NCBI RefSeq assembly: GCF_025564065.1
Contig: NZ_JAMGZK010000046.1
Coordinates: 1 to 64,000, forward strand
Reading direction: 5' to 3'
DNA from: Silvania hatchlandensis
Lineage (GTDB): Bacteria > Pseudomonadota > Gammaproteobacteria > Enterobacterales > Enterobacteriaceae
Length of the DNA: 64,000 nucleotides
The notes beneath the pieces are model-generated. The model searched no databases. It had not been told where the DNA came from and was given only the letters and a program-made list of their open reading frames with translations. Both the position numbers and the translations under genes were made by a program. Positions 19,766 to 30,056 of the stretch are shown here, one piece after another (the first letter of the stretch is position 1; each line of letters opens with the position of its first letter).

Positions 19766-22700
19766 CAGTTCCAGCGGCTGCGGTTCGCCAATGGTGTCGC
19801 CGAAGATATAGTCGATGCCAATTCCGGACAGGGTGTCCATCATGATTGGTTGATTGCTTGGCCCGGCGATGGTTTTCATCCCCAGCCGTACGGCGTGGCC
19901 TTGAATAATGGTCACCAGCATCTCGTCCATCAGATTGCCGTGGACGTTGACCACCAGCTCCGGGTCGATCAGCAGATAGTCGGCCATGTGAGTATTGAGG
20001 TGATTGAACACGTCCATGTCGCGCCCGACGTGGCTGAGGACAATCCGGCATCCGGCATGGCGCAGCTTCTGCAGATTGACGCGGATGTTGTCATCTGCCT
20101 GCGTCAGCACGCTGACGTGCACCACCAGATGCAGGAGTCGCGACGGGAGCAGGCTTTTGGCCAGCATCTCCAGCAACTCATCCACCAGCGTAATACTGGC
20201 CAGTCCGGCCATCGACAGCGGCAGAGCCACGCCCATGCCTTTATGGGTCAGCGGCGCGGCGAAATTGCGGAAAAACTCCTGCAAAATGCGTCGGTCGAGG
20301 GCGTGGATCAGCTCAGGCTCGGCCAGCCCGGCCCGGAAGGCCTGTTCTTCCAGCATCTTTCCTTCACTGGTCCACAGGCGCAGAGAGAGCATCCAGAAGT
20401 TGCTGCTTTCAGGAATCCGTGGGGAGGCGACGCTGCGGGCAATCATCAGCAAATGGTTGTCTTTGATCATATGCCACTGCTCATCCAGCGAGATGGCGTC
20501 CTGGGCGTTCTGCGCGCGCTCCTGCTGCGGCTCATATACCGTCACCACGCCGCGGCCGCTGTTTTTCGAGGAGTAGCAGGCGATATCGGCCTGCGACATC
20601 ACTTCGGCCGCCTGATGGTTGCGCTCGTCAATCTGGGTGATCCCGGCGCTGGCGCCAATCCGGTGCAGACGGCCTTCCCAGAGAAAGTGGTACTCGTTAA
20701 TCGCCGTAATCAGGCGACCGACGATATAGCGCGCGCTTTCCGTGTTGCAGTCCGGCAGCAGCAGGCCAAATTCATCCCCGCCCAGACGTGCCAGCATATC
20801 GCTGGAGCGCAGCATGCTCAGCATCAGCGAAGAGAGCTCCCGCAGCAGGGCATCGCCCGCCGCGTGACCTGCGGTATCGTTGACGGCTTTAAAGCGGTCC
20901 AGATCGATAAACACCAGCGCATGACGCTGGCGCGTCTCCTGCACGGTCTGCAGCATCCGCTTGAGATAGCTTTCGAAGCTGACGCGGTTTGCCAGGTGGG
21001 TGAGGGCGTCGTGGGAGGCGTTGTAGCTCAGCTCGCGCAGCATTTTGCGCGATTCGGTCACGTCCTGGATAACCAGCACCGAGCCGATATTCTGCCCGTC
21101 GAGAGTGCTTAGCGGCGTAATGCTGTAGTGGATGTCGTAACTGCCGCCGCTGCGGCTGTGGAGAACAACGTCCTGTTCCATATCCGAACGGGACATATCG
21201 CCGCTGTGAATATTTTCCATCAGCGGGCCGTTATCGCCGAAGGTGATGTGCAGTACCGAGAGGATCGGCTGGGACATCGCTTCATGCTGCAGCCAGCCGC
21301 TCATTTTTTCCGCCACAGGGTTCATAAAGGTGACGTTCATATTGATATCGGTACAAAGCACCGCTTCGCCGATGGAGTCGAGCGTAATGTGCAGACGCTC
21401 TTTTTCCTGGAACAGCGCCTCGTTCAGCTCTTTGACCTCGGTCATGTCCATATTGATGCCGAGCAGACGCTCCACTTCGCCCTGCTTATTCAGCACCCGG
21501 TTCGCCAGGGCGCGGATGTGGCGCACGCCGTCTTTCACCCGGATACGGAACTCAATCTTGAACGGGGTGCGGGCTGCCAGCGAATCGCGCACCACCTGTT
21601 CGGCCTGGGCGCGATCTTCCGGCAGCATACATTCATGCCACAGCTGCCAGGTGGGCTTGATGTGCGCAGGCACTTCGTACAGATCGAACATGCGCTTGTC
21701 CCAGCTGATCACGTCCGGTTTAACGTCCCACTCCCAGATGCCAATCCCGCCTGCTTCGTTGGCCAGCGTAATACGCTCCATCAGACGCTTATTGACCCAC
21801 TCGGTATGCTTAAGGTCGTTGATGTCTTCAATCTGGGCGATAAAGTACAGCGGCGTGCCGTCGGCGTGACGTACCAGCGATACCGCCAGCAGCGCCCAGA
21901 CCACGTCGCCGTTGCGGGTGTAGTAGCGTTTCTCCAGCGAATAACTGTTTATTTCGCCTCTGAGCAGCCGCTCCAGCTGTTCCACATCGTTGTGCAGATC
22001 TTCCGGCCAGGTCATCTGCTGGAAGCTCAGGGACTGAAGCTCGGACTGGCTGTAGCCGAGAAACTGGCACAGTGCTTTGTTAGCCTGCAGCCACTGGCCT
22101 TCGATGCCGACCAGCGCCATGCCGATGACGGAATACTCCATCGCATTACGGAACCGCTCTTCGCTCTCAGTGATGTGTTTACGCTCGGCGCGGAAGGCAT
22201 ACATCACCATGGTCATCACGTTGGCGGGGATCAGCATCATCAGGAACGGCAGCCACGGGGCATTGACCATCGCGCTGGCGTTTTGGGTCACCAGCGCGAT
22301 CGGGTTGGCGGCTATCATCAGCGACACCATCATCACCGTCACCAGGAACACCAGAAACGCTTCAAGGCGCGGCAGGCGTACGGCGCTCCACATCAGCAGC
22401 ACGATAATGGCGGTGAAAGGCCACGGCAGAAAACGCAGCGAGATCCAGCTCAGCAGCATGGTGATTGCCATGGTGACCAGCGTTTCTAACAGCAGTCGGG
22501 GATTGCGATGACGCAGCAGGTAGTGCGGTTTGAACAGCAGGCCCAGCGGCACCAGCGCCAGCGAGCCGATCGACTCTGAGAGCACCCACACCAAAAAGTT
22601 GCGCAGCGGCGCATCGCCCGGCGCCAGAAAATAGACCAGCACGCCACCCAGCACCGGCGGGATCAGGGCGCTGCCAATCGCCAGGCGGATCCAGTCCCCG

Positions 22701-23062
22701 AGATTTTGCAGCGGATTATACCAGGGCAGCAGTTTGCGCAGCAGCAGGGCGCCGACGCAGGCTTCCAGCACGTTGATCGTCACATACCAGAGATTGATCA
22801 TCTCCCAGGAGAACAGCATCCAGGAGGCACCGAGATTACCTAAGGTGCAGGCGAGCGCGATCCCCGGCCACATCTTCCCGGCGTGGCGATAGAACGCCAC
22901 CATCATAATGGCGGTCGGGAACCATAGCGGTGCGAGAAACGTGCCGAAACGCGTTAATTCGAGTGAGAAAAGGGTAAAGATAAAGGTAAGTAAACCAAGA
23001 CTGACAAGCCGTAGTAAAGGATGGGGCGTAGTGACTAAAACGCGCTGGTATTTTTTATTCAT
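19733..23062 (-). CDS. dgcE: DgcE (YegE), membrane-bound diguanylate cyclase
   Basis: This 1109-residue protein has a MASE1 membrane domain (about 15-290, eight or more helices), three PAS domains (about 300-420, 430-545, 555-670), a GGDEF domain and a C-terminal EAL-like domain. The active-site motif GGDEF is intact at 761-765, and the product-inhibition I-site RxxD is at 752-755. The EAL domain has lost its signature and is presumably inactive, as in E. coli DgcE. In E. coli it feeds c-di-GMP into the MlrA/CsgD control of curli and cellulose. It is convergent with alkA and divergent from udk. Confidence 0.95.
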   Translation of the reverse strand: MNKKYQRVLVTTPHPLLRLVSLGLLTFIFTLFSLELTRFGTFLAPLWFPTAIMMVAFYRHAGKMWPGIALACTLGNLGASWMLFSWEMINLWYVTINVLEACVGALLLRKLLPWYNPLQNLGDWIRLAIGSALIPPVLGGVLVYFLAPGDAPLRNFLVWVLSESIGSLALVPLGLLFKPHYLLRHRNPRLLLETLVTMAITMLLSWISLRFLPWPFTAIIVLLMWSAVRLPRLEAFLVFLVTVMMVSLMIAANPIALVTQNASAMVNAPWLPFLMMLIPANVMTMVMYAFRAERKHITESEERFRNAMEYSVIGMALVGIEGQWLQANKALCQFLGYSQSELQSLSFQQMTWPEDLHNDVEQLERLLRGEINSYSLEKRYYTRNGDVVWALLAVSLVRHADGTPLYFIAQIEDINDLKHTEWVNKRLMERITLANEAGGIGIWEWDVKPDVISWDKRMFDLYEVPAHIKPTWQLWHECMLPEDRAQAEQVVRDSLAARTPFKIEFRIRVKDGVRHIRALANRVLNKQGEVERLLGINMDMTEVKELNEALFQEKERLHITLDSIGEAVLCTDINMNVTFMNPVAEKMSGWLQHEAMSQPILSVLHITFGDNGPLMENIHSGDMSRSDMEQDVVLHSRSGGSYDIHYSITPLSTLDGQNIGSVLVIQDVTESRKMLRELSYNASHDALTHLANRVSFESYLKRMLQTVQETRQRHALVFIDLDRFKAVNDTAGHAAGDALLRELSSLMLSMLRSSDMLARLGGDEFGLLLPDCNTESARYIVGRLITAINEYHFLWEGRLHRIGASAGITQIDERNHQAAEVMSQADIACYSSKNSGRGVVTVYEPQQERAQNAQDAISLDEQWHMIKDNHLLMIARSVASPRIPESSNFWMLSLRLWTSEGKMLEEQAFRAGLAEPELIHALDRRILQEFFRNFAAPLTHKGMGVALPLSMAGLASITLVDELLEMLAKSLLPSRLLHLVVHVSVLTQADDNIRVNLQKLRHAGCRIVLSHVGRDMDVFNHLNTHMADYLLIDPELVVNVHGNLMDEMLVTIIQGHAVRLGMKTIAGPSNQPIMMDTLSGIGIDYIFGDTIGEPQPLELLLNTSYFAIN

Positions 23063-23404
23063 TACCGCTTATCCGAAGACGCCATACCGCCAGGAGTCAA
23101 CTCCGGACGCGTTCATTTTTTAATTTCGATCATGCTAGTACAAACAATTTACAATTAATATGGTGTCTGCTCATAATTTGACATCGCAGGGTTATTAAAT
23201 ACTTATCCTGCAAAAAATTCATCTTTAACGCGTTAAAACTGACCGGTAAAATTTGCGTCAGGGGCAATTCGCGCGCACTTTGAACGCGTCTCGCTAAACA
23301 AACCTATTCGACTGGTATCGGGACCGCGAAATCCCTATAATTGCCGCGTTTGACGCTCAGGCGTCGTCCTTCCTTACATCCAGGTTACTCAGGTCGCAAA
23401 ATTT
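23063..23404. promoter_or_regulatory. 342-bp gap with divergent dgcE and udk promoters
   Basis: No coding frame of note was found. A perfect TATAAT at 23336-23341, about 65 bp before udk, is the likely -10 of udk; its -35 (TGGTAT) is poor. The half nearer dgcE is AT-rich and should carry its promoter, but no clear hexamers stand out. Confidence 0.5.
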
Positions 23405-24046
23405 ATGACTGATAAGTCTCATCAGTGCGTCATTATAGGCATCGCCGGCGCATCGGCTTCAGGTAAAAGTCTCATTGCCAGTACGCTTTACCGTGAATTA
23501 CGTGAACAGGTCGGTGATGAGCACATCGGCGTCATTCCAGAAGACAGCTATTACAAAGATCAAAGCCATCTGTCGATGGAAGAGCGTGTTAAAACCAACT
23601 ACGACCATCCGAGCGCGATGGATCACAGTCTGCTGTTCCAGCATCTTCAGGCTCTGAAGAACGGCACCGCCATTGAGCTGCCGGTGTATAGCTATGTGGA
23701 ACACACTCGTCTTCAGGACACCGTCCGCATTGAGCCGAAAAAGGTCATTATCCTTGAAGGGATCCTGCTGCTGACCGACGCACGCCTGCGCGAATCCATG
23801 AATTTCTCGATTTTTGTCGATACCCCGCTGGATATCTGCCTGATGCGCCGCATCAAGCGCGACGTCAACGAGCGCGGCCGCTCAATGGATTCGGTGATGG
23901 CCCAGTACCAGAAAACCGTCCGTCCCATGTTCCTGCAGTTTATTGAACCGTCCAAACAGTATGCCGACATTATCGTGCCGCGCGGGGGTAAAAACCGCAT
24001 CGCCATTGATATTCTGAAAGCGAAAATCAGCCAGTTTTTTGAATAA
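23405..24046 (+). CDS. udk: Uridine/cytidine kinase
   Basis: This 213-residue enzyme phosphorylates uridine and cytidine to UMP and CMP in pyrimidine salvage. The P-loop GASASGKS is at residues 15-22, the nucleoside-binding DHPSAMD segment near 60, and [12 protein letters not shown] near 150. Length equals E. coli Udk. It is the first gene of the udk-dcd-asmA direction, with 91 bp to dcd. Confidence 0.97.
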   Translation: MTDKSHQCVIIGIAGASASGKSLIASTLYRELREQVGDEHIGVIPEDSYYKDQSHLSMEERVKTNYDHPSAMDHSLLFQHLQALKNGTAIELPVYSYVEHTRLQDTVRIEPKKVIILEGILLLTDARLRESMNFSIFVDTPLDICLMRRIKRDVNERGRSMDSVMAQYQKTVRPMFLQFIEPSKQYADIIVPRGGKNRIAIDILKAKISQFFE

Positions 24047-24137
24047 CACGCGCAAATTGTGTACCGTTCAACGATAACCGGGTTCGCCCTTCGGCAGCAT
24101 TTGCCCGAGGGCGCAGTGCACGAAAGGAGAAAGTGGC

Positions 24138-24719
24138 ATGCGTCTTTGTGACCAAGATATTGAAGCCTGGCTGGACGAAGGCCGTCTGGAAATCACCCCG
24201 CGCCCGCCGGTAGAGCGGATTAACGGCGTGACTGTCGATGTGCGTCTGGGGAATAAGTTTCGTACCTTTAGCGGCCATACCGCCCCCTTTATCGACCTGA
24301 GCGGGCCGAAGGACGAAGTCAGCGCCGCGCTGGAACGCGTGATGAGCGACGAAATCGTGCTGGCTGACGGCGAAGCATTTTATCTGCATCCGGGTGAGCT
24401 GGCGCTGGCCGTGACGTTTGAATCGATCACTCTGCCTGCGGATCTGGTGGGCTGGCTCGACGGTCGTTCATCGCTGGCGCGTCTTGGGCTGATGGTCCAC
24501 GTCACCGCGCACCGTATCGATCCCGGCTGGTCCGGGCGTATCGTGCTGGAGTTTTTCAACGCCGGTAAACTGCCGCTGGCCTTGCGCCCGGGCATGATGA
24601 TTGGCGCGTTGAGCTTCGAGCCGTTAAGCAACCCGGCGGTACGTCCGTACAACCGCCGCCAGGATGCCAAATATCGCGACCAGCAGGGTGCGGTCGCCAG
24701 TCGTATCGATAAAGACTGA
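24138..24719 (+). CDS. dcd: dCTP deaminase
   Basis: This 193-residue trimeric enzyme deaminates dCTP to dUTP, the main source of dUMP for dTMP synthesis in enterobacteria. The family core [20 protein letters not shown] contains the catalytic-site glutamate-adjacent residues, and WSGRIVLEF follows. GAAAGGAG precedes the ATG. It lies 21 bp upstream of asmA, which suggests co-transcription. Confidence 0.97.
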   Translation: MRLCDQDIEAWLDEGRLEITPRPPVERINGVTVDVRLGNKFRTFSGHTAPFIDLSGPKDEVSAALERVMSDEIVLADGEAFYLHPGELALAVTFESITLPADLVGWLDGRSSLARLGLMVHVTAHRIDPGWSGRIVLEFFNAGKLPLALRPGMMIGALSFEPLSNPAVRPYNRRQDAKYRDQQGAVASRIDKD

Positions 24720-24740
24720 CCCCGGCCCACAGAGGAAGCC

Positions 24741-26594
24741 ATGAGAAGAGTTCTGACCACGCTGATGATCTTGCTGGTGGTGCTGGTTGCAGGCCTGTCA
24801 GCGTTGGTTCTGCTGGTTAACCCCAATGACTTTCGTGCCTACATGGTGCGTCAGGTTGAGGCGCGTAGCGGCTATGCGCTGAAGCTCGACGGACCGCTGC
24901 GCTGGCACGTCTGGCCGCAGCTCAGCATACTTTCCGGGCGCATGTCGTTGACCGCGCCGGGTGCTTCTGCGCCGCTGATTGCCGCGGATAATATGCGTCT
25001 GGATGTGGCGCTGATCCCGCTGCTGTCGCACCAGTTGCAGGTAAACCAGGTCATGCTGAAAGGGGCGGTTATCCAGCTCACCCCGCAAAGCGAGGCGGTG
25101 CGCAACGTCGATGCACCTGTTGCCCCGCGCGAAAACACCTTGCCTGACAAAGCCGAAGATACCGGCTGGTCGTTTGATATTGGCCGCCTTAAAGTGGCGG
25201 ACAGCGTGCTGGTGTTCCAGCATGAAGACGACGAGCAGGTTACGGTGCGTAATCTCAACCTGCAGATGGAGCAGGATGAACACCACAAGGGCACGGTTGA
25301 ATTCAGCGCCCGCGTGAACCGCAATCAGCGCGATCTGACCCTCTCTTTCCATGCCGACGTTGATGCCTCTGACTATCCGCATCTGCTGAGCACCCATATC
25401 CAGCAGCTCAGCTGGCAGCTGACCGGTGCCGACCTGCCGACCCAGGGCATTACCGGCAAGGGCGATCTGCAGGCGCAGTGGCAGGAAGAGCATAAAAAGC
25501 TCGAACTCAATAAACTCAATCTACAGGCCAATGACAGCACCCTGGCCGGACAGGCCAGCGTGATCCTGAGCAATGAACCGCAATGGAACATCGACCTGCA
25601 GTTCGACAAGCTCAATCTGGAAAACCTGCTCCCGGCTCAGGCGGCAGTATCAACCGCCGATCGCGAGGCGACCCAGCAGGGGCAAAAGCAGCCGAAGCAG
25701 ACGCGGCCGGTGATCTCCTCTAACCTCAACCAGCCGGACTACAATGGTCTGCGTGGCTTTGATGCTGACATTCTGTTGAAGGCGAACAGCGTGCGCTGGC
25801 GCGGGATGGACTTCACCCAGGTGAGCAGCCAGATGAGCAACGCTAACGGGCTGCTCACCATCACTGAGCTGAGCGGTAAGATGGGGCAGGGGCATCTGTC
25901 GCTACCCGGCACGCTCGACGTGCGTAAAGCCACGGCCCAGGCCGCCTTCCAGCCGCGTCTCGACAATATTGAGATTGGCACCATTCTGAAGGCGTTCGAC
26001 TATCCGATTTCCCTGACCGGCAGCCTGACGATGGCGGGGGATTTCGCGGGCAGTAAGATCGACGCCGAAGCGTTCCGCCGTAGCTGGCAGGGCGATGCGC
26101 ACATCGATATGCGCAACACCCGCATGGAAGGGCTTAACTTCCAGCAACTGGTTCAGCAGGCGGTAGAGCGCAGCAGTAACGTCAAAGTGGAGGATAACTT
26201 TGACAACGCCACCCGTCTGGACAGTTTTGTTACCGACCTGTCGCTTAACAACGGTCAGCTTGCGCTGGAAAACATGCAAGGCAGCTCGCCGATGCTGACC
26301 CTTGAAGGCAAAGGTACGCTGGATCTGGTGAAAGAGACGGCCGACACCCGCTTTAAAATCCGGGTGCTGGAAGGCTGGCTCGGCGAAGGTAAGCTGATCG
26401 ATTTCCTGAAAGAGACGCCGATCCCGTTGAATGTGTACGGCAACTGGCAGGCGCTGCACTACAGCCTGCAGGTGGATCAGCTGCTGCGTAAACATCTGCA
26501 GGATGAAGCGAAGCGTCGGCTGGGCGACTGGGCCGAGAAGAATAAAGATTCGAAAAACAGCAAAGACGTGAAGAAGTTGCTGGATAAGTTATAG
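24741..26594 (+). CDS. asmA: AsmA, outer-membrane assembly-related protein
   Basis: This 617-residue protein has one N-terminal transmembrane helix (about residues 5-26) and a large periplasmic body of beta-strand repeats, ending in a charged lysine-rich tail. It is the founding member of the AsmA-like (bridge-type) family, whose larger relatives move phospholipids between the two membranes. E. coli asmA mutations suppress assembly-defective OmpF. The length agrees with the E. coli protein. It follows dcd closely and is convergent with yegH. Confidence 0.95.
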   Translation: MRRVLTTLMILLVVLVAGLSALVLLVNPNDFRAYMVRQVEARSGYALKLDGPLRWHVWPQLSILSGRMSLTAPGASAPLIAADNMRLDVALIPLLSHQLQVNQVMLKGAVIQLTPQSEAVRNVDAPVAPRENTLPDKAEDTGWSFDIGRLKVADSVLVFQHEDDEQVTVRNLNLQMEQDEHHKGTVEFSARVNRNQRDLTLSFHADVDASDYPHLLSTHIQQLSWQLTGADLPTQGITGKGDLQAQWQEEHKKLELNKLNLQANDSTLAGQASVILSNEPQWNIDLQFDKLNLENLLPAQAAVSTADREATQQGQKQPKQTRPVISSNLNQPDYNGLRGFDADILLKANSVRWRGMDFTQVSSQMSNANGLLTITELSGKMGQGHLSLPGTLDVRKATAQAAFQPRLDNIEIGTILKAFDYPISLTGSLTMAGDFAGSKIDAEAFRRSWQGDAHIDMRNTRMEGLNFQQLVQQAVERSSNVKVEDNFDNATRLDSFVTDLSLNNGQLALENMQGSSPMLTLEGKGTLDLVKETADTRFKIRVLEGWLGEGKLIDFLKETPIPLNVYGNWQALHYSLQVDQLLRKHLQDEAKRRLGDWAEKNKDSKNSKDVKKLLDKL

Positions 26595-26602
26595 TCGTGA
26601 AT

Positions 26603-26627
26603 CCCCTCACCTCATCGAGGTGAGGGG
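26603..26627. terminator. Hairpin between convergent asmA and yegH
   Basis: A perfect 10-bp stem, CCCCTCACCT with AGGTGAGGGG, surrounds a 5-base loop in the 38-bp gap between the two stops. There is no T-run on either side, so efficient intrinsic termination is uncertain, but the position suits a shared bidirectional terminator. The CCCTC/GAGGG sequence also resembles a dispersed enterobacterial repeat seen at other gaps in this window. Confidence 0.55.
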
Positions 26628-26632
26628 AAACC

Positions 26633-28216
26633 TCAAAGCTCGTAATCCCCATCCTCCTCCATACTCAGCGGGATCAACTGCACTTTCTGCACCCGGTGGT
26701 TTTCCACCTCCAGCGTTTTCAAAGCGTATTCCCCCACCTGAACCTCTTCCCCCGGCTGCGGGATGCGCTGCAAATTCTCCATCAGCAGCCCGGCAATAGT
26801 GTGGTATTCGCGTTTCTCGTCCAGCGGCAGCGGCACGTACTGCACCAGATCCTCCAGCGGCATGTGGCCGTTGGCGGTCCAGCTGCCGTCGGCGTTCTTC
26901 TGAATATCATGCCGGGCGTCGAGCTCTTCCACTTCATTAGGCAGATTCCCGGCGATGGTCTCCATCACGTCGCTGAGCGTCACTAACCCTTCCACAGAGC
27001 CAAATTCATCCACCACAAAGGCGAAGTGGGTGCGGGCATTACGGAACTGTTCCAGCGCCTGCAGCAGCGGTAGTCCTTCCGGGAAGACCAGTGGCTGACG
27101 CACCAGCGCGCGCAGGTTCAGCGCCTCGCCCTGCAGCTGCTGATTGAGCAGATCGATGACGTGCACCACCCCCAGCAGCTCCTCTTCCTGTTCGCCACCG
27201 GTCACCACGATGCGGGTGTGCTGGTTCTTCTCCAGCAGCGCGCGAATGCTCATCTCCGGCGCGTTGAGGTCGATATGCTCAATATCATGGCGCGAGGTCA
27301 TGATGCTACTGACGGAACGCTGATTGAGGTTCAGCACCCGCTCAATCATTCGTCGCTCCTGCGGATCAAAGATCGGGCTGTTATCGTGATCCGCCAGCAG
27401 CGAAGAGGATTGCGCATCCAGCTCGGCATCCTCTTTTCGGCCGCTCAGCAGGCGTACCACCGTTTCTGCCGTGCGCTGGCGCAGCGTCTGGTTGGCCCAC
27501 AGGAAGCGCCGACGGTTGAAGATTGCCAGCTGGTTCAGCGCCTCAATAATCACTGAGAAGCCAATCGCGGCGTACAGATAGCCTTTCGGGATATGGAAGC
27601 CAAACCCGTCGGCCACCAGGCTAAAGCCGATCATCAGCAGGAAACTGAGACAGAGGATGACAATCGTAGGATGGTTATTCACAAAACGCGTCAGCGACTT
27701 GCTGGCCATCACCATCAGGATAATGGCGATAATCACGGCGGCCATCATAACCGGCAGTTGGTCGACCATCCCCACGGCGGTGATCACCGAGTCCAGCGAG
27801 AAGACCGCATCCAGCACCACGATCTGCGCCACGACTGGCCAGAATTTAGCGCCGCGCCGCTGGGTGGTGTTTTCGCTGTCCTTACCTTCCAGCCTTTCGT
27901 TGAGTTCGACCGTGGCTTTGAAAATCAGGAACAGCCCGCCGAAGAGCATGATCAGATCCCGGGCGCTAAAGCCGTGGCCGTACAACGTGAACAGCGGACG
28001 GGTGAGCGTTACGAGCCAGGAGATAGAGGCCAGCAGCAACAGGCGCATCACCATTGCCAGCAGCAGGCCGGTGATACGGGCGCGGTCGCGCTGCGCGGGA
28101 GGCAGTTTTTCGGCGAGAATGGCGATAAAGACCAGGTTATCGATACCGAGCACAAGTTCCAGCACCACCAGGGTGACCAGACCGGCCCATATTGATGGAT
28201 CTGCTATCCATTCCAT
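26633..28216 (-). CDS. yegH: YegH, TerC-domain membrane protein with CBS and CorC domains
   Basis: This 527-residue protein has an N-terminal TerC-type membrane domain with about seven helices (1-230; motif [12 protein letters not shown]), a pair of CBS domains (about 300-420) and a C-terminal transporter-associated CorC_HlyC domain (about 435-520). TerC proteins are linked to metal homeostasis, for example Mn export; the function of YegH itself is not established. It is convergent with asmA and divergent from the colanic acid operon. Confidence 0.93.
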   Translation of the reverse strand: MEWIADPSIWAGLVTLVVLELVLGIDNLVFIAILAEKLPPAQRDRARITGLLLAMVMRLLLLASISWLVTLTRPLFTLYGHGFSARDLIMLFGGLFLIFKATVELNERLEGKDSENTTQRRGAKFWPVVAQIVVLDAVFSLDSVITAVGMVDQLPVMMAAVIIAIILMVMASKSLTRFVNNHPTIVILCLSFLLMIGFSLVADGFGFHIPKGYLYAAIGFSVIIEALNQLAIFNRRRFLWANQTLRQRTAETVVRLLSGRKEDAELDAQSSSLLADHDNSPIFDPQERRMIERVLNLNQRSVSSIMTSRHDIEHIDLNAPEMSIRALLEKNQHTRIVVTGGEQEEELLGVVHVIDLLNQQLQGEALNLRALVRQPLVFPEGLPLLQALEQFRNARTHFAFVVDEFGSVEGLVTLSDVMETIAGNLPNEVEELDARHDIQKNADGSWTANGHMPLEDLVQYVPLPLDEKREYHTIAGLLMENLQRIPQPGEEVQVGEYALKTLEVENHRVQKVQLIPLSMEEDGDYEL

Positions 28217-28241
28217 AGTGGGAGTAATACCTCATGTGATA

Positions 28242-28253
28242 TGACAATTGTCA
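28242..28253. promoter_or_regulatory. Palindrome upstream of yegH
   Basis: TGACAATTGTCA is a perfect 12-bp palindrome 26-37 bp upstream of the yegH start. It could be an operator, but no known regulator was recognised. Confidence 0.3.
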
Positions 28254-28436
28254 CATTCCGATCATGGATACCAGGGCGGGAAAATGCAATCCCGGTCGGC
28301 AATTTCTCTCTGCTGTCGGGTGGAAAATACGGCAATCATTATCCCTGCACTCTGTGTGTTAATAGCGTAAATGTTCTGGAAATAGATAAAATAAGAAATA
28401 TCGCATGCTGAATTTATCCCTTTAATAATGTCAATA

Positions 28437-28450
28437 TAAAGTAATTCCTA
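28437..28450 (+). promoter_or_regulatory. RcsAB box of the wza promoter
   Basis: TAAAGTAATTCCTA matches about 10 of 14 positions of the RcsAB consensus TAAGAATATTCCTA, and as recalled differs from the E. coli wza box at only two positions. It lies just upstream of the predicted -10 region. RcsB with RcsA binds here in E. coli to switch on colanic acid synthesis. Confidence 0.75.
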
Positions 28451-28694
28451 AAAGCGTGGGAATGATACCGTTAATATTAATCTTAAAAGGTCTTTCCTTG
28501 CGGATGTTTCCTTGCCTGATATTCGGTTAGCTGCAACAATTCTTCCAGCATCACATACCTCCGTATCTTGCTGCTATTTTCTGTGTCGGTTTAATCGCCT
28601 GAAAAACTATATTTGGTTCGGATTTATCCTGCCTGACATATTTTTCCGTTAAGCCATGCCAATGAGGGTGTTTATCCATAACTTACTGTTTATG

Positions 28695-28732
28695 CAGTGG
28701 ATTGGTAACTGAAAGCCAAGGGCGGTAGCGTG
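28695..28732 (+). promoter_or_regulatory. JUMPstart/ops element of the wza operon
   Basis: The stretch begins CAGTGGATTGGTAACTG and ends with the ops core GGCGGTAGCGTG (28721-28732). It is a diverged copy of the 39-bp JUMPstart sequence. The ops core recruits RfaH to paused RNA polymerase and allows transcription of very long polysaccharide operons. It lies about 180 bp upstream of wza. Confidence 0.9.
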
Positions 28733-28910
28733 CCTGAAGGCGTGTTAATCAGCCTCGATTATTCTGTCAATAGCCTGGTGGTGCATTGTGCGCTTTTAGG
28801 ACTGATGCCAGTTATATTTCTGTTTTATTAACTGCATGCTAAAAGTATTACCGCGCCTCGCTTATTTAAATTGTACAGGGTAATTACTCTGCCAAAGTGA
28901 TAAATAATCA

Positions 28911-30050
28911 ATGATGAAATCCAAACTGAAATTGATGCCATTATTGGTGTCTGTGACCTTGATGAGTGGTTGCACGATCTTACCCGGCAGCAATATGTCG
29001 ACGATGGGCAAGGATGTGATTAAACAGCAGGATGCTGATTTCGATATTGATCGCATGGTGAATGTTTATCCCCTGACCCCACGACTGGTCGAACAATTAC
29101 GCCCGCGCCCGAATGTGGCGCAGCCGAACGTCAGCCTCGACCAGGAGATCGCCGCCTACCAGTACCGCGTCGGACCGGGTGACGTGATTAACGTGACCGT
29201 CTGGGATCACCCCGAGCTGACCACCCCCGCCGGGCAGTACCGTAGCTCCAGCGATGCCGGTAACTGGGTGCAGCCGGACGGCACCATGTTCTATCCCTAC
29301 GTGGGTAAAGTGCGCGTCGTCGGCAAAAGCCTCTCCGAAATCCGCAGTGACATTACCGGGCGTCTGGCGCAGTACATCGCCGACCCGCAGGTGGACGTGA
29401 ATATCGCCGCCTTCCGCTCGCAAAAAGCCTATGTCTCCGGCCAGGTGAATAAATCCGGCCAGCAGGCCATCACTAACGTGCCGCTGACCGTGCTCGACGC
29501 CGTCAACGCCGCGGGCGGTCTGACCGATACGGCGGACTGGCGCAACGTGGTGCTGACCCACGAAGGGAAAGAGCAGCGCATTTCGCTGCAGGCGCTGATG
29601 CAAAACGGCGATTTGAGCCAGAACCGACTGCTCTATCCGGGCGACATCCTGTTTGTACCGCGCAATGACGATCTGAAAGTGTTCGTGATGGGCGAAGTGA
29701 AGAAACAGAGCACCCTCAAGATGGACTTCAGCGGCATGACCCTGACCGAAGCGCTCGGCACCGCAGAAGGGCTGGATATGAATACCTCCAACGCCAGCGG
29801 CATCTTCGTGATCCGTCCGCTGAAAGGCGAGGGCAGTGCGAAGGGCAAGATCGCCAACATCTATCAGCTGGATATGTCCGATGCCACTTCGCTGGTGATG
29901 GCGACCGAATTCCGCCTCCAGCCGTATGACGTGGTGTATGTCACTACCGCACCGGTTTCTCGCTGGAACCGCCTGATTAACCAGTTGCTGCCAACCATTA
30001 ATGGCGTCCGCTACATGACGGACACGGCACACGACGTCCACACCTGGTGA
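28911..30050 (+). CDS. wza: Wza, outer-membrane polysaccharide export lipoprotein
   Basis: This 379-residue protein forms the octameric outer-membrane channel for colanic acid. It has a lipoprotein signal peptide with lipobox LMSGC, the acylated cysteine being Cys21. The polysaccharide export domain (about 85-170) and SLBB domains follow, and the C-terminal amphipathic helix ends in TAHDVHTW. Length is identical to E. coli Wza. It is the first gene of the wza-wcaM operon, controlled by the Rcs box and ops element upstream; wzb follows after 6 bp. Confidence 0.98.
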   Translation: MMKSKLKLMPLLVSVTLMSGCTILPGSNMSTMGKDVIKQQDADFDIDRMVNVYPLTPRLVEQLRPRPNVAQPNVSLDQEIAAYQYRVGPGDVINVTVWDHPELTTPAGQYRSSSDAGNWVQPDGTMFYPYVGKVRVVGKSLSEIRSDITGRLAQYIADPQVDVNIAAFRSQKAYVSGQVNKSGQQAITNVPLTVLDAVNAAGGLTDTADWRNVVLTHEGKEQRISLQALMQNGDLSQNRLLYPGDILFVPRNDDLKVFVMGEVKKQSTLKMDFSGMTLTEALGTAEGLDMNTSNASGIFVIRPLKGEGSAKGKIANIYQLDMSDATSLVMATEFRLQPYDVVYVTTAPVSRWNRLINQLLPTINGVRYMTDTAHDVHTW

Positions 30051-30056
30051 TCCGCG

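Larger units (their letters stand above)
28217..28910 (+). promoter_or_regulatory. 694-bp control region between yegH and wza
   Basis: No gene was found. The first 40 bp hold a 12-bp palindrome near yegH. The middle holds an RcsAB-type box at 28437-28450 and a possible -10 (TAATAT, 28472-28477) with a poor -35, as expected for an activator-dependent promoter. If that promoter is right, the wza mRNA has a leader of about 430 bases, which contains the JUMPstart/ops element at 28695-28732. A long leader is also known for E. coli wza. Confidence 0.7.

Noticed and set aside
28235-28255. CRP-like TGTGA...TCACA upstream of yegH.
   Set aside because: The spacer is 11 bp instead of the required 6, so it is not a CRP site.
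28872-28877. Single TGTACA 39 bp upstream of wza, suggesting direct BluR or MlrA control.
   Set aside because: Only one half-site without a partner at any of the spacings seen near bluF; a lone hexamer is expected by chance many times in 64 kb.
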